Assembly: GCF_015776785.2 (NCBI RefSeq)
Contig: NZ_LFMD02000003.1
Span: 583,798-647,797, forward strand
Length of the DNA stretch: 64,000 nt
Direction of reading: 5' to 3'
Origin: Kitasatospora sp. SUK 42
Lineage (GTDB): Bacteria; Actinomycetota; Actinomycetes; Streptomycetales; Streptomycetaceae
The notes beneath the pieces were generated by a model. That model saw nothing but the letters and a program-made list of their open reading frames with translations, did no database searches and was not told where the DNA came from. Every line of letters begins with the position of its first letter. The first letter of the stretch is position 1. This document shows, piece by piece, positions 46,934 to 54,223 of this stretch. The translations under genes and the position numbers were made by a program.

Positions 46934-48286
46934 TCATGCCAGTGCCTGGCGTGCCCGGAGCTCCAAGTCGGCGGCTCCTGGAACACCACGTTTACGGTAA
47001 GTCGCCAAGCAAGGGCGAATGGAGGAGATTGCCTTTCTCGTACGGTCCGAGGTCATGCCGTCCATGAGGTCGAGGGCACGTCCCCAGGTTGCCACCGCCT
47101 CATCCGCTCGGGCCTGGGCGGCCAAGCTGTCGCCGAGATCTGCGTAGGTGAGCGCGTGAACCCGCTTGTACCTCTCGGCGTCCCAACGGACCAGCGCGGC
47201 ACAGTGCTGCTGTTCGGTCCCTGCGTGATCTCCGAGGTCGGTGAGAGTGCGGGCCGTATGGCTGGCGACAGTGCCGGCCACCGGGCCGCTGACAAGTGAG
47301 AAGCCGGCCTGCGGGTCACCGTCGCGGGTAAGGGCGTTCTCCGCCGCAAGGAGCGCCTTGGCGGCGGCAGGCTTGTCGCGGGTGGCAGCGAACGCACGGG
47401 CGTGGGTGATGTGGAGGAGCGCCTCGGTCTTTCCGTCCACACGGCTGACGCTTCGGGCAAGAGCGTTCTCGATCAGCGCCACACAGTGGTGGGGTTGCTT
47501 GAGGCTGAGTGCTTGATGTGCCAGGGCACGCATCATCCATCCTGCGTGGCCATGGGGGTCCGCCTCCACGGCGAGCTGGTAGCCGACCTGGTAGTAGTGC
47601 TGGGCCGCGCCCTCCTGACCGAGGTCGTGGTGCTTCCACCCCGCCAGATAGGCAAGTTCGGCTACCGCGCCGAAGGCTCGACGCCGAGCGCTCTCGTCGG
47701 GGAAGCGGCCGTTGAGCATCGGGGCTGCCGTATCGGCGAGATAGGCGGTTACGGTGGTCAGCCCGTGTCCGCCGCCAAGTCGTTCATCTGCGGCGCTGAA
47801 CACGGCGGTGATCTGCCGGATGACCTCGACCTCTTCAGCGCCGACGCGAGCCCTGCCGGTTCGAGCCCGCATCAGACGGGAGATGGGCTCGGGATCGTAG
47901 AACAGTGGCATGGCCACACCAGCAGTGGTGAATGCGGCCACGGCCAGAAAGGTGCGGTGCTCGACATCCGCGCGGCCGAGGTTGGCGACCGCCTCAACCG
48001 GGTCGCGGCTCACCGCGAAGGACTCCTCCGGGGTGGCGAAGCCGAGTTCGGCGAGGGTGACCCTGCGCCCGGAGCGGCGGGACAGCGCCTCAGCGACGTA
48101 CTGACCAACCTGGCCCGCCGGCTGTGCACCGTTGATCCAGTGGGCCACGGCGGACTTGTTGGTGAGCAGCGTCTCGCCGTTCTCCGCGCCGACGCGCCGT
48201 ACGGCGTTCGCCAACGCCTCGTACGTCCACCTTGCGTTCGAAATTGCCTCTCTGAGGCGGTGGTTGGGCTCTTTGCGTGTGGCCAC
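46934..48286 (-). CDS. XRE-like regulator with TPR domain
   Basis: The 450-residue protein has an N-terminal helix-turn-helix-like part (LREAISNARWTYEALANAVR, then NKSAVAHWINGAQPAG) and a long C-terminal set of TPR-like helices. The arrangement matches streptomycete regulators of the NsdA/Rgg-like kind that sense peptides or proteins. AGGGGA lies six bases before GTG 48286, which is preferred over the TTG at 48292. It is divergent from the ATPase-radical SAM operon and is its obvious candidate regulator. Confidence 0.85.
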   Translation of the reverse strand: MATRKEPNHRLREAISNARWTYEALANAVRRVGAENGETLLTNKSAVAHWINGAQPAGQVGQYVAEALSRRSGRRVTLAELGFATPEESFAVSRDPVEAVANLGRADVEHRTFLAVAAFTTAGVAMPLFYDPEPISRLMRARTGRARVGAEEVEVIRQITAVFSAADERLGGGHGLTTVTAYLADTAAPMLNGRFPDESARRRAFGAVAELAYLAGWKHHDLGQEGAAQHYYQVGYQLAVEADPHGHAGWMMRALAHQALSLKQPHHCVALIENALARSVSRVDGKTEALLHITHARAFAATRDKPAAAKALLAAENALTRDGDPQAGFSLVSGPVAGTVASHTARTLTDLGDHAGTEQQHCAALVRWDAERYKRVHALTYADLGDSLAAQARADEAVATWGRALDLMDGMTSDRTRKAISSIRPCLATYRKRGVPGAADLELRARQALA

Positions 48287-48477
48287 GATCAATCCCCTGA
48301 GGTGGAGCTGTAAACCGCGTAAACCACTCTACGTGTCGATGGGCATACCGATTGTGCTGTTTGGGCGGTTCACTGAATGCGAGCTGCTGGTGGGCGCTGA
48401 GCTCCAAATTCCCGAGGGCGAACCGCCGAGCGGCCGCCTACCGCCATGCTGATCAACTCTTCAGTCCGGGAGGGCCG
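48287..48477. promoter_or_regulatory. Divergent promoter region of the accessory regulator and peptide operon
   Basis: These 191 bases drive both the TPR regulator and the ATPase operon. GTAAACCGCGTAAACCACTC (from 48311) contains the direct repeat GTAAACC at an 8-base step, which could be a binding site. GGGAGGG precedes the ATPase start. No -35/-10 pair is clear. Confidence 0.45.
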
Positions 48478-48996
48478 ATGAACACCAACGACTGCACCGT
48501 GCTCCCGATGTGGGAGACCTGGGAAGTGCAGCCGACAACGGCCGCAGTTCGATCCACCCGGCTGTCGCTGGTGCACGCGGCTCGGTCTTGGCCGGTGCCG
48601 CTCTCCGGGGAGTCGCTGCGCGATGTGGAGTTGTGCGCGGCCGAGTTGATCACCAACGCCGTTGAGCACACGGGAAAGCACTGCCAGGTCACCGTCCAGT
48701 GGAACGGCATCCGCCTGCGGGTCGAGGTCGCGGATGCGAGCCCGAGGCTGTCGGCCAGGAACGCGGCCGACGACATGGCCACCAGTGGCCGTGGCCTCCT
48801 CCTGGTGGGGGCGCTGGCTCACTCGTGGGGCTGGTATCCGGTCGAAGCGGGCAAGGTGGTGTGGTTTGAGGTGGCTCCTGACGAGAGCGTGATGGGAGAC
48901 GCACGACTCGCCGCGCTCGTCTCCGTCGCTCAGGCCAGAACACAGAAGCCGGGGCTGCCCCTCGGAGACAAGCCGAATGTGCAGGTCGTGTCGTGA
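48478..48996 (+). CDS. Histidine-kinase-type ATPase (anti-sigma-factor-like)
   Basis: This 172-residue protein is a single GHKL ATPase domain as in RsbW/SpoIIAB anti-sigma kinases. The N box is ELITNAVEHTG, the G1 Asp lies in VEVADASPR and the G2 loop is TSGRGLLLVGALAHSWG. Such lone ATPases are abundant in streptomycetes and often serve signalling. GGGAGGGCCG precedes ATG 48478. Its stop overlaps the next start (GTGA), so it belongs to the peptide operon and may control or sense it. Confidence 0.88.
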   Translation: MNTNDCTVLPMWETWEVQPTTAAVRSTRLSLVHAARSWPVPLSGESLRDVELCAAELITNAVEHTGKHCQVTVQWNGIRLRVEVADASPRLSARNAADDMATSGRGLLLVGALAHSWGWYPVEAGKVVWFEVAPDESVMGDARLAALVSVAQARTQKPGLPLGDKPNVQVVS

Positions 48997-49325
48997 CGAC
49001 CTCCTCCATGTTGCCCCGGTACGAGATCCGCGTGATCGACTCCCGGAGCCCCCACTTCCTGTTGCTGGACTGCTGGGGCATCTACGACCGCGAACAGCAC
49101 ACGTACGTACGTGTTCCGGGCTCTTCGGACCGGATCAGGCGCTTCTACACCCGGCACGCTGCTGAGACGCATCTGCGAGTCCTTCGTGCGGCTGCCGACC
49201 ACCGAGAGAAGGAGAAACATGTTGTACGACCTGATCGCGAGTCCGTTCCTCAACAGCTTCGTTGTGCTTCGGCCGGGTCACCTGGAGGGCATCAGGCTGC
49301 CCGAAGAGCGGTTCCAGGAACTTGA
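48993..49325 (+). CDS. Small protein of the peptide operon
   Basis: The GTG at 48993 overlaps the ATPase stop (GTGA), so it should be translated by coupling. The first ~70 residues look like a real folded protein (LPRYEIRVIDSRSPHFLLLD, then IRRFYTRHAAETHLRVLRAA). The frame continues to 49325 and overlaps the radical SAM gene by 107 bases, where its composition is poor. I do not recognise it. It could be a partner or peptide-recognition protein of the maturase, by position only. Confidence 0.6.
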   Translation: MTTSSMLPRYEIRVIDSRSPHFLLLDCWGIYDREQHTYVRVPGSSDRIRRFYTRHAAETHLRVLRAAADHREKEKHVVRPDRESVPQQLRCASAGSPGGHQAARRAVPGT

Positions 49326-50343
49326 ACGAGCCCGCGACTCCAGCCTCGACGTTCCGTCCTGGCTGGCAGATGCCGCCCGCGTGCGATGGGGAGTGGGACT
49401 GGCTGCTCGACGCGTGGACGCTGCCCTTCTGTTTCGCGACGCCCCGATGTACGGGCACAGCCGGGCGAGCTGGGAGATCAACCTCGGCTGTGACCTGGAT
49501 TGTGAGCACTGCTACCTCGGGGAGAAGCGGTTTGCCGGTCTGGGCGCCGAAGGCAAGCAGCAGCTGCTCCTGATGCTGCGGGACGCCGGAGTCCTGTGGC
49601 TCCAGATCACGGGAGGTGAGGCGTTGATCGACCCGCACTTCGCCGCCTCGTGCCGGCTCGCGTACGAGCTGGGGATGATGATCGAGGTCCTGACGAACGG
49701 CACGCGGCTGTCGAACCCCGCGGTCCTGGAGGCACTTGCCACCAGCAGGCCATACCGGGTCACCGTCTCCCTCTACGGGGCGACCGCGGAAACGTACGAT
49801 TCCTTCACCCGGCGCCGGGGCGCCTACAGGCGGGTCACACGCGGACTGGCCGCCGGGATCGAGGCCGGCCTTCCCCTGCAACTGGCGCTGATCGTCACCG
49901 CGCAGAACGCGCACGAGCACGACCGGATGCGCGCAATGGCGGACGAACTCGGGCTTCCCTACAAGGAGTACACCCACATGTCGCCGACTATCTACGGCGG
50001 CGCCGAATCGCTCGGGTCCCAGTCGCCTGCCCATCTGAAGCCACTCGAACGGTTCGCGGGCTGCAACGCGGGACACACGTTCCTCCACGTCGACCCGCAC
50101 GGAAGGGCCTCGATCTGCAAGGTCGGCCGCGATGAGCAGATCGACCTCATGGCCGAAGGCGTACAAGGCCTCAGCCGGCTCGGCGGAATCGCCGACCGCC
50201 TCATGCTTCGCACCGGTGGCTGCTCCGGCTGCCAGCTCTCCGGCAACTGCTCGGTTTGCCGGCCGCTGGCCAAGCGCTACCAGGAGGCGAAGGCACCACT
50301 GAACACCTACTGCCAGCACGGACAGAAAGGAAACGCAGCATGA
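49219..50343 (+). CDS. Radical SAM / SPASM-domain peptide maturase
   Basis: The 374-residue enzyme has the radical SAM 4Fe-4S motif CDLDCEHC at about residues 95-102, GGEALIDP for SAM binding, and a C-terminal Cys-rich SPASM-like region (FAGCNAGH, ASICKVG, GGCSGCQLSGNCSVC, TYCQHG) for extra clusters. Such enzymes usually make carbon-carbon, thioether or ether links in a peptide. An N-terminal ~75-residue extension precedes the core. AAGGAG lies six bases before ATG 49219. Its stop overlaps the start of a 44-residue ORF, the likely substrate. Confidence 0.93.
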   Translation: MLYDLIASPFLNSFVVLRPGHLEGIRLPEERFQELERARDSSLDVPSWLADAARVRWGVGLAARRVDAALLFRDAPMYGHSRASWEINLGCDLDCEHCYLGEKRFAGLGAEGKQQLLLMLRDAGVLWLQITGGEALIDPHFAASCRLAYELGMMIEVLTNGTRLSNPAVLEALATSRPYRVTVSLYGATAETYDSFTRRRGAYRRVTRGLAAGIEAGLPLQLALIVTAQNAHEHDRMRAMADELGLPYKEYTHMSPTIYGGAESLGSQSPAHLKPLERFAGCNAGHTFLHVDPHGRASICKVGRDEQIDLMAEGVQGLSRLGGIADRLMLRTGGCSGCQLSGNCSVCRPLAKRYQEAKAPLNTYCQHGQKGNAA

Positions 50344-50474
50344 CCGCTGTCATGGTCGAGATGACCGCCACCCGACGTGAGCAGGACGACGAGACGTTGG
50401 AGTTCATCGACAACATGGAGGACTTCGGCACCGACGCCCTCCCCGGGTGCAGCGACGACAACCCGTACCAGTAA
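50340..50474 (+). CDS. Putative RiPP precursor peptide (44 residues)
   Basis: The ATG overlaps the radical SAM stop (ATGA), with AAAGGA eight bases upstream. The acidic N-terminal part (residues 1-29, ending EFIDNMEDF) looks like a leader. The C-terminal GTDALPGCSDDNPYQ holds one Cys, two Pro, one Tyr and three Asp and looks like the core. A perfect terminator starts 12 bases after the stop. Size, acidity, position and coupling fit a precursor modified by the upstream enzyme. I do not recognise the family. Confidence 0.72.
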   Translation: MTAVMVEMTATRREQDDETLEFIDNMEDFGTDALPGCSDDNPYQ

Positions 50475-50485
50475 GGCGCACACCC

Positions 50486-50521
50486 CCGGAGGCCGACGGC
50501 TGCGGTGCCGTCGGCCTCCGG
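50486..50521 (+). terminator. Perfect 15-bp stem terminator after the peptide gene
   Basis: CCGGAGGCCGACGGC and GCCGTCGGCCTCCGG pair perfectly around TGCGGT. It closes the ATPase-maturase-peptide operon and separates it from the phosphotransferase. Confidence 0.85.
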
Positions 50522-50546
50522 CCTGACTTCTGGGACCCTGGACACC

Positions 50547-51356
50547 GTGACCACCACCCGCATCCACTGGGCAGATCTGCCCGACTCCGCGCACCAGGCC
50601 GTCACCGCCCGCCTCGGTATGCCGGTCCTTGCCGCGGAGACCGTCTCGGCCGGATTCAACTCCGAGATCGCCGCCAAGCTCACCACCACCGAGGGTGCCG
50701 TCTTCGTCAAGGGAATGCAGCTGAGCCACCCACGCGTGTGGACGCAGCGGCGCGAGGCGGAAATCAACCCCTACGTGGAAGGAATCGCCCCCGCGCTGCT
50801 GTGGCACCTGGAGCTTGGCGGCTGGAGCCTCGTCGCGTTCAAGTACGTTGAGGCCCGTCACGCGGACTACAAGCAGGACGGAGACCTGGAACTGATGGTC
50901 GACGCCCTCAGTCGACTCGGCCGTACCCCGTGCCCGCCGATCGAGCTTCGCCGTGCCGAACAACGCTGGGCGACCTACGTGGACGACCCCGGGATGCTGG
51001 CCCGACTCGCTGGCAACTCCCTGTCGCACACTGACCTGAACAACGAGAACGTCCTGATCCAGGGGGACCAGGCACTTCTGGTCGACTGGGCGTGGGCCAC
51101 CCGTGGAGCGCCCTGGATCGACCCGGCCCTGTGGGTGATCTGGCTGATCGCAACGGGCGACCGCAGCCCAACTGAGGCAGAGGCCTGGGCCGCCAGGCTT
51201 CCTGCATGGAGGCTCAGCGATCCGACGGTTGTGGACGCCTTCGCGCACGCCCAGGCCCGCATGTGGGCCGACATCGCCGGAGACGACCCGGACCCGTGGA
51301 CCGCCAGCCTGAACCAGGCAGCCCAGCAATGGGCTCGCCACCGAGGCAGCCGCTGA
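50547..51356 (+). CDS. Phosphotransferase of the APH/protein-kinase-like fold
   Basis: The 269-residue protein has the catalytic loop LSHTDLNNENVLI and metal-binding Asp in LLVDWAWATRG, as in aminoglycoside and choline kinases. The substrate is unknown. GTG 50547 lies 26 bases after the terminator; no binding site is visible, so it is probably transcribed separately and leaderless. Position next to the peptide operon suggests, but does not show, a link such as modification or self-protection. Confidence 0.85.
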   Translation: MTTTRIHWADLPDSAHQAVTARLGMPVLAAETVSAGFNSEIAAKLTTTEGAVFVKGMQLSHPRVWTQRREAEINPYVEGIAPALLWHLELGGWSLVAFKYVEARHADYKQDGDLELMVDALSRLGRTPCPPIELRRAEQRWATYVDDPGMLARLAGNSLSHTDLNNENVLIQGDQALLVDWAWATRGAPWIDPALWVIWLIATGDRSPTEAEAWAARLPAWRLSDPTVVDAFAHAQARMWADIAGDDPDPWTASLNQAAQQWARHRGSR

Positions 51357-51379
51357 TCATCCAACGGGCCTGGCGGGTG

Positions 51380-52285
51380 TCAGCGCGACGCTTCGCACCA
51401 CGATCGGTTCCGCCCGCTTCTGGCTGGTCGCGAGGCCAAGAGGGCGGTGCGAGCGCGACTGGCGCCTCTGACCGCAACGGAAGCGGCGCAGCCGCTCGCG
51501 GCGGATCGCTTCACGAGACCGGCGCAGGAGCGGCAGATGCCGGGCCGAGGCACCGGATCGCGGCACTCCCTGCACTCGGTGTACCGGGCGGTGGGAGGAC
51601 GCTCCGGGCTTCGGGGTGGCGGCATCTTGTGTTGCAGCCGGTATCTGAGAACGGCAGGCGCCGAATGCATGGGGGCGGGCAGGCCCGGGAGCAAGGCTTG
51701 GATCAGGTCGGCCGGGGTGCTTCCGCGCCGCAGCCATTGGGCCACCAAGGGCGCCAGCTCTTCTGCCTCGGCTTGGCCCAGGCGGAGCCGGGGTTCGGGG
51801 CGGATCACCCGGAACAGGGTCGCCACCGCTTCCCGGAGCTGCTCGTCGGGCAGGTCGTCCAGGCGCACTTTCTCAGTGGCGGCCGGAAGCGGGGGGAGGG
51901 AGGTTCCTTGGTCCCGTTCCTTTACTACAGGGAGGTCTGTACGCCCGGTGGTTGGTTCACCGGCGGCCGGACGGGTGGCAGTCGGTGCCGTCAACCACGG
52001 GGTGTCGTAGACGTGGTTCTCAGTCCGTACGGTGCCGTCGGGCAGCCGGATCGTCTCGACGCGGTAGAAGCCGGCGTCGGTGAGTTCCTTGAGGGCCTTG
52101 CGAATTGCTCCCCGGCCCTGGGGGCTGGTGTCGGCCATGTGGCGACCGCCCTCGCGCCAGCCGTCGGGGCGGGAGAGGAGGTCGGCGAGGAGGCCTCGGG
52201 CGGTGTAGCTCAACTTCCGGTACTGCAGAAGGGCGTTGGGCAACACGGTGAAGTGATGTACGTGTTGGGTACGATGGATGCGCAT
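51380..52285 (-). CDS. Helix-turn-helix protein of accessory-element type
   Basis: The 301-residue protein starts MRIHRTQHVHHFTVLPNALL and has a winged-helix-like N-terminal domain (LSYTARGLLADLLSRPDGWR, QGRGAIRKALKELTDAGFYR). A Pro-rich linker and a C-terminal CRECRDPVPRPGICRSC zinc-finger-like pair of CxxC follow. I recall this type as frequent in streptomycete accessory regions and near plasmid-like genes. GGAGAAGC precedes the ATG. It converges on the phosphotransferase. Confidence 0.82.
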   Translation of the reverse strand: MRIHRTQHVHHFTVLPNALLQYRKLSYTARGLLADLLSRPDGWREGGRHMADTSPQGRGAIRKALKELTDAGFYRVETIRLPDGTVRTENHVYDTPWLTAPTATRPAAGEPTTGRTDLPVVKERDQGTSLPPLPAATEKVRLDDLPDEQLREAVATLFRVIRPEPRLRLGQAEAEELAPLVAQWLRRGSTPADLIQALLPGLPAPMHSAPAVLRYRLQHKMPPPRSPERPPTARYTECRECRDPVPRPGICRSCAGLVKRSAASGCAASVAVRGASRARTALLASRPARSGRNRSWCEASR

Positions 52286-52603
52286 CGGGAGTTGCTTCTC
52301 CTGGTGCCGGACCCCGGGGTGTTGTGAGCATCGCCGGGGTCACTTTTCTGTTTGAGTACGGAACGTAGCACGGCACCGACATCGACAACTGCCTTTTAGG
52401 GCAACGGCGTTTATCGCACTTTCCACCGAGGGGGCGTGACCTCGACGGCGGGAAGTGGGAGGCGGCCCGATCTGGGACGGTTATGGGGTGGTCGGCTACA
52501 TCCATCCCATGGAGTGTGCGGGTTGGTCACATAGTCCAGGGCGCAGGGACTTCCTGCCTTGTGGCGACATCGTCCGCTCCCTCCGCCTCTGGAAGTGGTG
52601 ACC
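52286..52603. promoter_or_regulatory. Upstream region shared with the MHS transporter (repeat copy 1)
   Basis: The left part (52286-52440) is AT-richer and should hold the promoter of the minus-strand helix-turn-helix gene. From 52480 the sequence is a diverged copy of the region before the MHS transporter (54224 onward), including TTATGGGGTGGTC, ATGGAGTGTG, CACATAGT and CTTGTGGCGACATC. Confidence 0.65.
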
Positions 52604-52696
52604 ATGAAGGCCCCTGCACTCGGCTCGGTGGCGACCAGTTCACTCCCGCAGGTGGTGGCCGCGAGTCTGATCGGCACGACGATCGAGCGGTACGAC
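52480..52696 (+). repeat. Direct repeat, copy 1 (about 220 bp)
   Basis: Covers promoter region and first ~30 codons of a transporter gene and matches 54224-54444 with scattered substitutions and small indels. Similarity stops after TACGAC at 52696. Confidence 0.88.
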
Positions 52697-52738
52697 GCCT
52701 CGCTCTGGACCGGCTCCCACCTGCGGGTTTGCCAGTAG
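52604..52738 (+). pseudogene. Truncated 5' remnant of an MHS-family transporter
   Basis: The frame reads MKAPALGSVATSSLPQVVAA then SLIGTTIERYD, matching the intact transporter start MNVPARGSAATSSLPRVVAA then SLIGTTIEWYD. After YD the match ends and a stop follows at 52736. The conserved Trp of IEWYD is changed to Arg. The remaining ~410 codons are missing, so it cannot make a transporter. Confidence 0.85.
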
Positions 52739-52942
52739 AGGGCCGTCAGAGTCAGCACGAAACCGGCACGGTGATCCCAGAAGCGTCCTAGCCAGCACTG
52801 ACAGCGAGAGCTCACAGCGAAGCGCCCCCAGCAGCGAGTCACCCAGCGTTACAGAACTCGCCCTGTTCGAGGCCCTCAGTCAATCGAACGGCGGTCCACT
52901 GACCCCGAGTTGAGCCGCCTCCGTATCCGCTAGTCCGGTTCC
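52697..52942. other. Non-coding stretch after the transporter remnant
   Basis: No frame with coding character is seen. Together with 52286-52696 it makes a region of more than 600 bases without an intact gene. Confidence 0.45.
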
Positions 52943-53770
52943 GTGAGCCGGAGTGCACTGAATGACGGGGTGATGGTCGGGGTTGTCAACAACCTCGACG
53001 ACCTCGGCATGTTCAGCGTGCCCTTCCAACCGCTCCACTCCCGTCGGCAAGTCTTCGTTGCAACGAACACCTACAAGCAAGCCGAACTCATACATCAACG
53101 AATGTCCAGGGCGGCCCACTTCAGGGCGGCTCCCCCTAAAGCCATCTTCACGGTCATGAACAACTCTGACCCGTATGAAGAGAAGCTTTTGGAGCGGGCG
53201 GCTCAGTGGTCCCTCGAATTTCGCATTCTCGCCAGGCTGGCACCGGATGGCGACCCGCGCAATTTCTCCGCTGCCACGCTGACGCGCCTCCTTGCCCAAC
53301 TTCGGAGGACACCCCGGCGTCCGCAACCGAAGTCCGCCGAGCTAGACCTGCCCAGGCTGCTCTCGGTCGAGGGGAAGCGCCTCGCCCGGAGCGCCGGCCT
53401 CGAAATCGCTCGTCGTCAGGTTGAGGTGGAGAGACTCACCTGGGATCTTGAGCCTGGACCACCCCCTCTCGGCCACCTTGACCGCTGCAGCCCCTTCCAG
53501 GGCCTCACTGAACTGCTTGTCCTGCACGAGCTCTGGGTTCGACATCGGATTCAACACGTCTCCGAATGCCTCCTTCTCCGCACGCTCCGGAAGCTCAAGG
53601 GCGCACAGGCTCGTCCAGCTGTCACGACAGCGATCCTGCCGCGATCGTGGGTCTGCGTCTGCGGCACAGAGAGGCTGGCAGCGCCCGTCGTCCCCCGGGC
53701 GCCACAAAAAGCCCCTTTGCCTGCCATTAGTCAGCAAGGGGGCCGAAAGGTGTTCACGCTCGCCGCGTAG
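52943..53770 (+). CDS. Doubtful hypothetical ORF between the repeat copies
   Basis: This 275-residue frame has reasonable composition in its first ~130 residues (GMFSVPFQPLHSRRQVFVAT, KLLERAAQWSLEFRILARLA) and fairly high GC at third positions. It has no recognised domain and no ribosome binding site. A terminator-like hairpin for the opposite strand lies inside its 3' end. On the minus strand, 53342-53557 (ending LDREQPGQV) also looks partly coding. One or both may be decayed. Confidence 0.33.
   Translation: MSRSALNDGVMVGVVNNLDDLGMFSVPFQPLHSRRQVFVATNTYKQAELIHQRMSRAAHFRAAPPKAIFTVMNNSDPYEEKLLERAAQWSLEFRILARLAPDGDPRNFSAATLTRLLAQLRRTPRRPQPKSAELDLPRLLSVEGKRLARSAGLEIARRQVEVERLTWDLEPGPPPLGHLDRCSPFQGLTELLVLHELWVRHRIQHVSECLLLRTLRKLKGAQARPAVTTAILPRSWVCVCGTERLAAPVVPRAPQKAPLPAISQQGGRKVFTLAA
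53706..53743 (-). terminator. Minus-strand intrinsic terminator
   Basis: On the minus strand GCCCCCTTGC and GCAAAGGGGC (one G-T pair) are followed directly by TTTTTG. It implies a minus-strand transcript entering from the right, yet no minus-strand gene is evident there. Confidence 0.6.
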
Positions 53771-53803
53771 CCCTACAGTGCCCCGCCCTCGGAGGGGACA
53801 CCT

Positions 53804-53974
53804 ATGCCACAGATCAACCTGCCGCCGGACACGCCCTGGTGGTTCATCGCGCCTATCGTCGCCGTGCTGGCCATCGCGGTCGCCGTCCGTATGGTGGCCG
53901 GCGCCATCCTGCCCCGGCAGTCTCGCGACCGCCTGAGTTGGTGGAAGCTCTGGTTCAACCGGCCGCGGAAGTAG
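53804..53974 (+). CDS. Small single-span membrane protein (56 residues)
   Basis: The product begins MPQINLPPDTPWWFIAPIVA and has one hydrophobic helix (residues 12-35) followed by a basic tail ending KLWFNRPRK, predicted to face the cytoplasm. GGAGGGG lies about seven bases before ATG 53804, a strong binding site, and TACAGT sits some 30 bases upstream. I do not recognise the family; small proteins like this are common in mobile elements. Confidence 0.68.
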   Translation: MPQINLPPDTPWWFIAPIVAVLAIAVAVRMVAGAILPRQSRDRLSWWKLWFNRPRK

Positions 53975-53991
53975 GAGCGCGAGAACGCTGG

Positions 53992-54175
53992 GGGACGCGT
54001 TCTGCGTCCCGACCTCCGACTTGGTCATCTCGGCCCGCGCCCCAGATGTCCTGGGGCGCGGGCCGTCGTCATGAGGTACACAAGTAACACGAGTTGGGGC
54101 CGGGCCTGCGCACGGAGCGCAGGCCCGGCCTTCTCGATAGGCAACGTCGCCGTTCGGCGAAGCCGAAGCGGCGAC
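53992..54175. terminator. Cluster of four hairpins before the transporter
   Basis: Stems are GGGACGC/GCGTCCC (53992-54010), GGCCCGCGCCCCAG with its perfect complement (54032-54064), GGCCGGGCCTGCGC with its perfect complement (54098-54130, then TTCTC), and GTCGCCGTTCGGC/GCCGAAGCGGCGAC (54146-54175). They start 40, 66 and 48 bases apart. They would end plus-strand transcripts from the accessory region before the transporter. Confidence 0.75.
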
Positions 54176-54223
54176 GGGCGACCGACGAGGGTGGGGGGTG
54201 GGCAACGGCCAGACGCCGAAGGG

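Noticed and set aside
52880-53326. Minus-strand frame opposite the doubtful ORF at 52943
   Set aside because: Third-position GC is lower than in the plus frame and no motif or binding site is seen, although the region is ambiguous and may be decayed on both strands.
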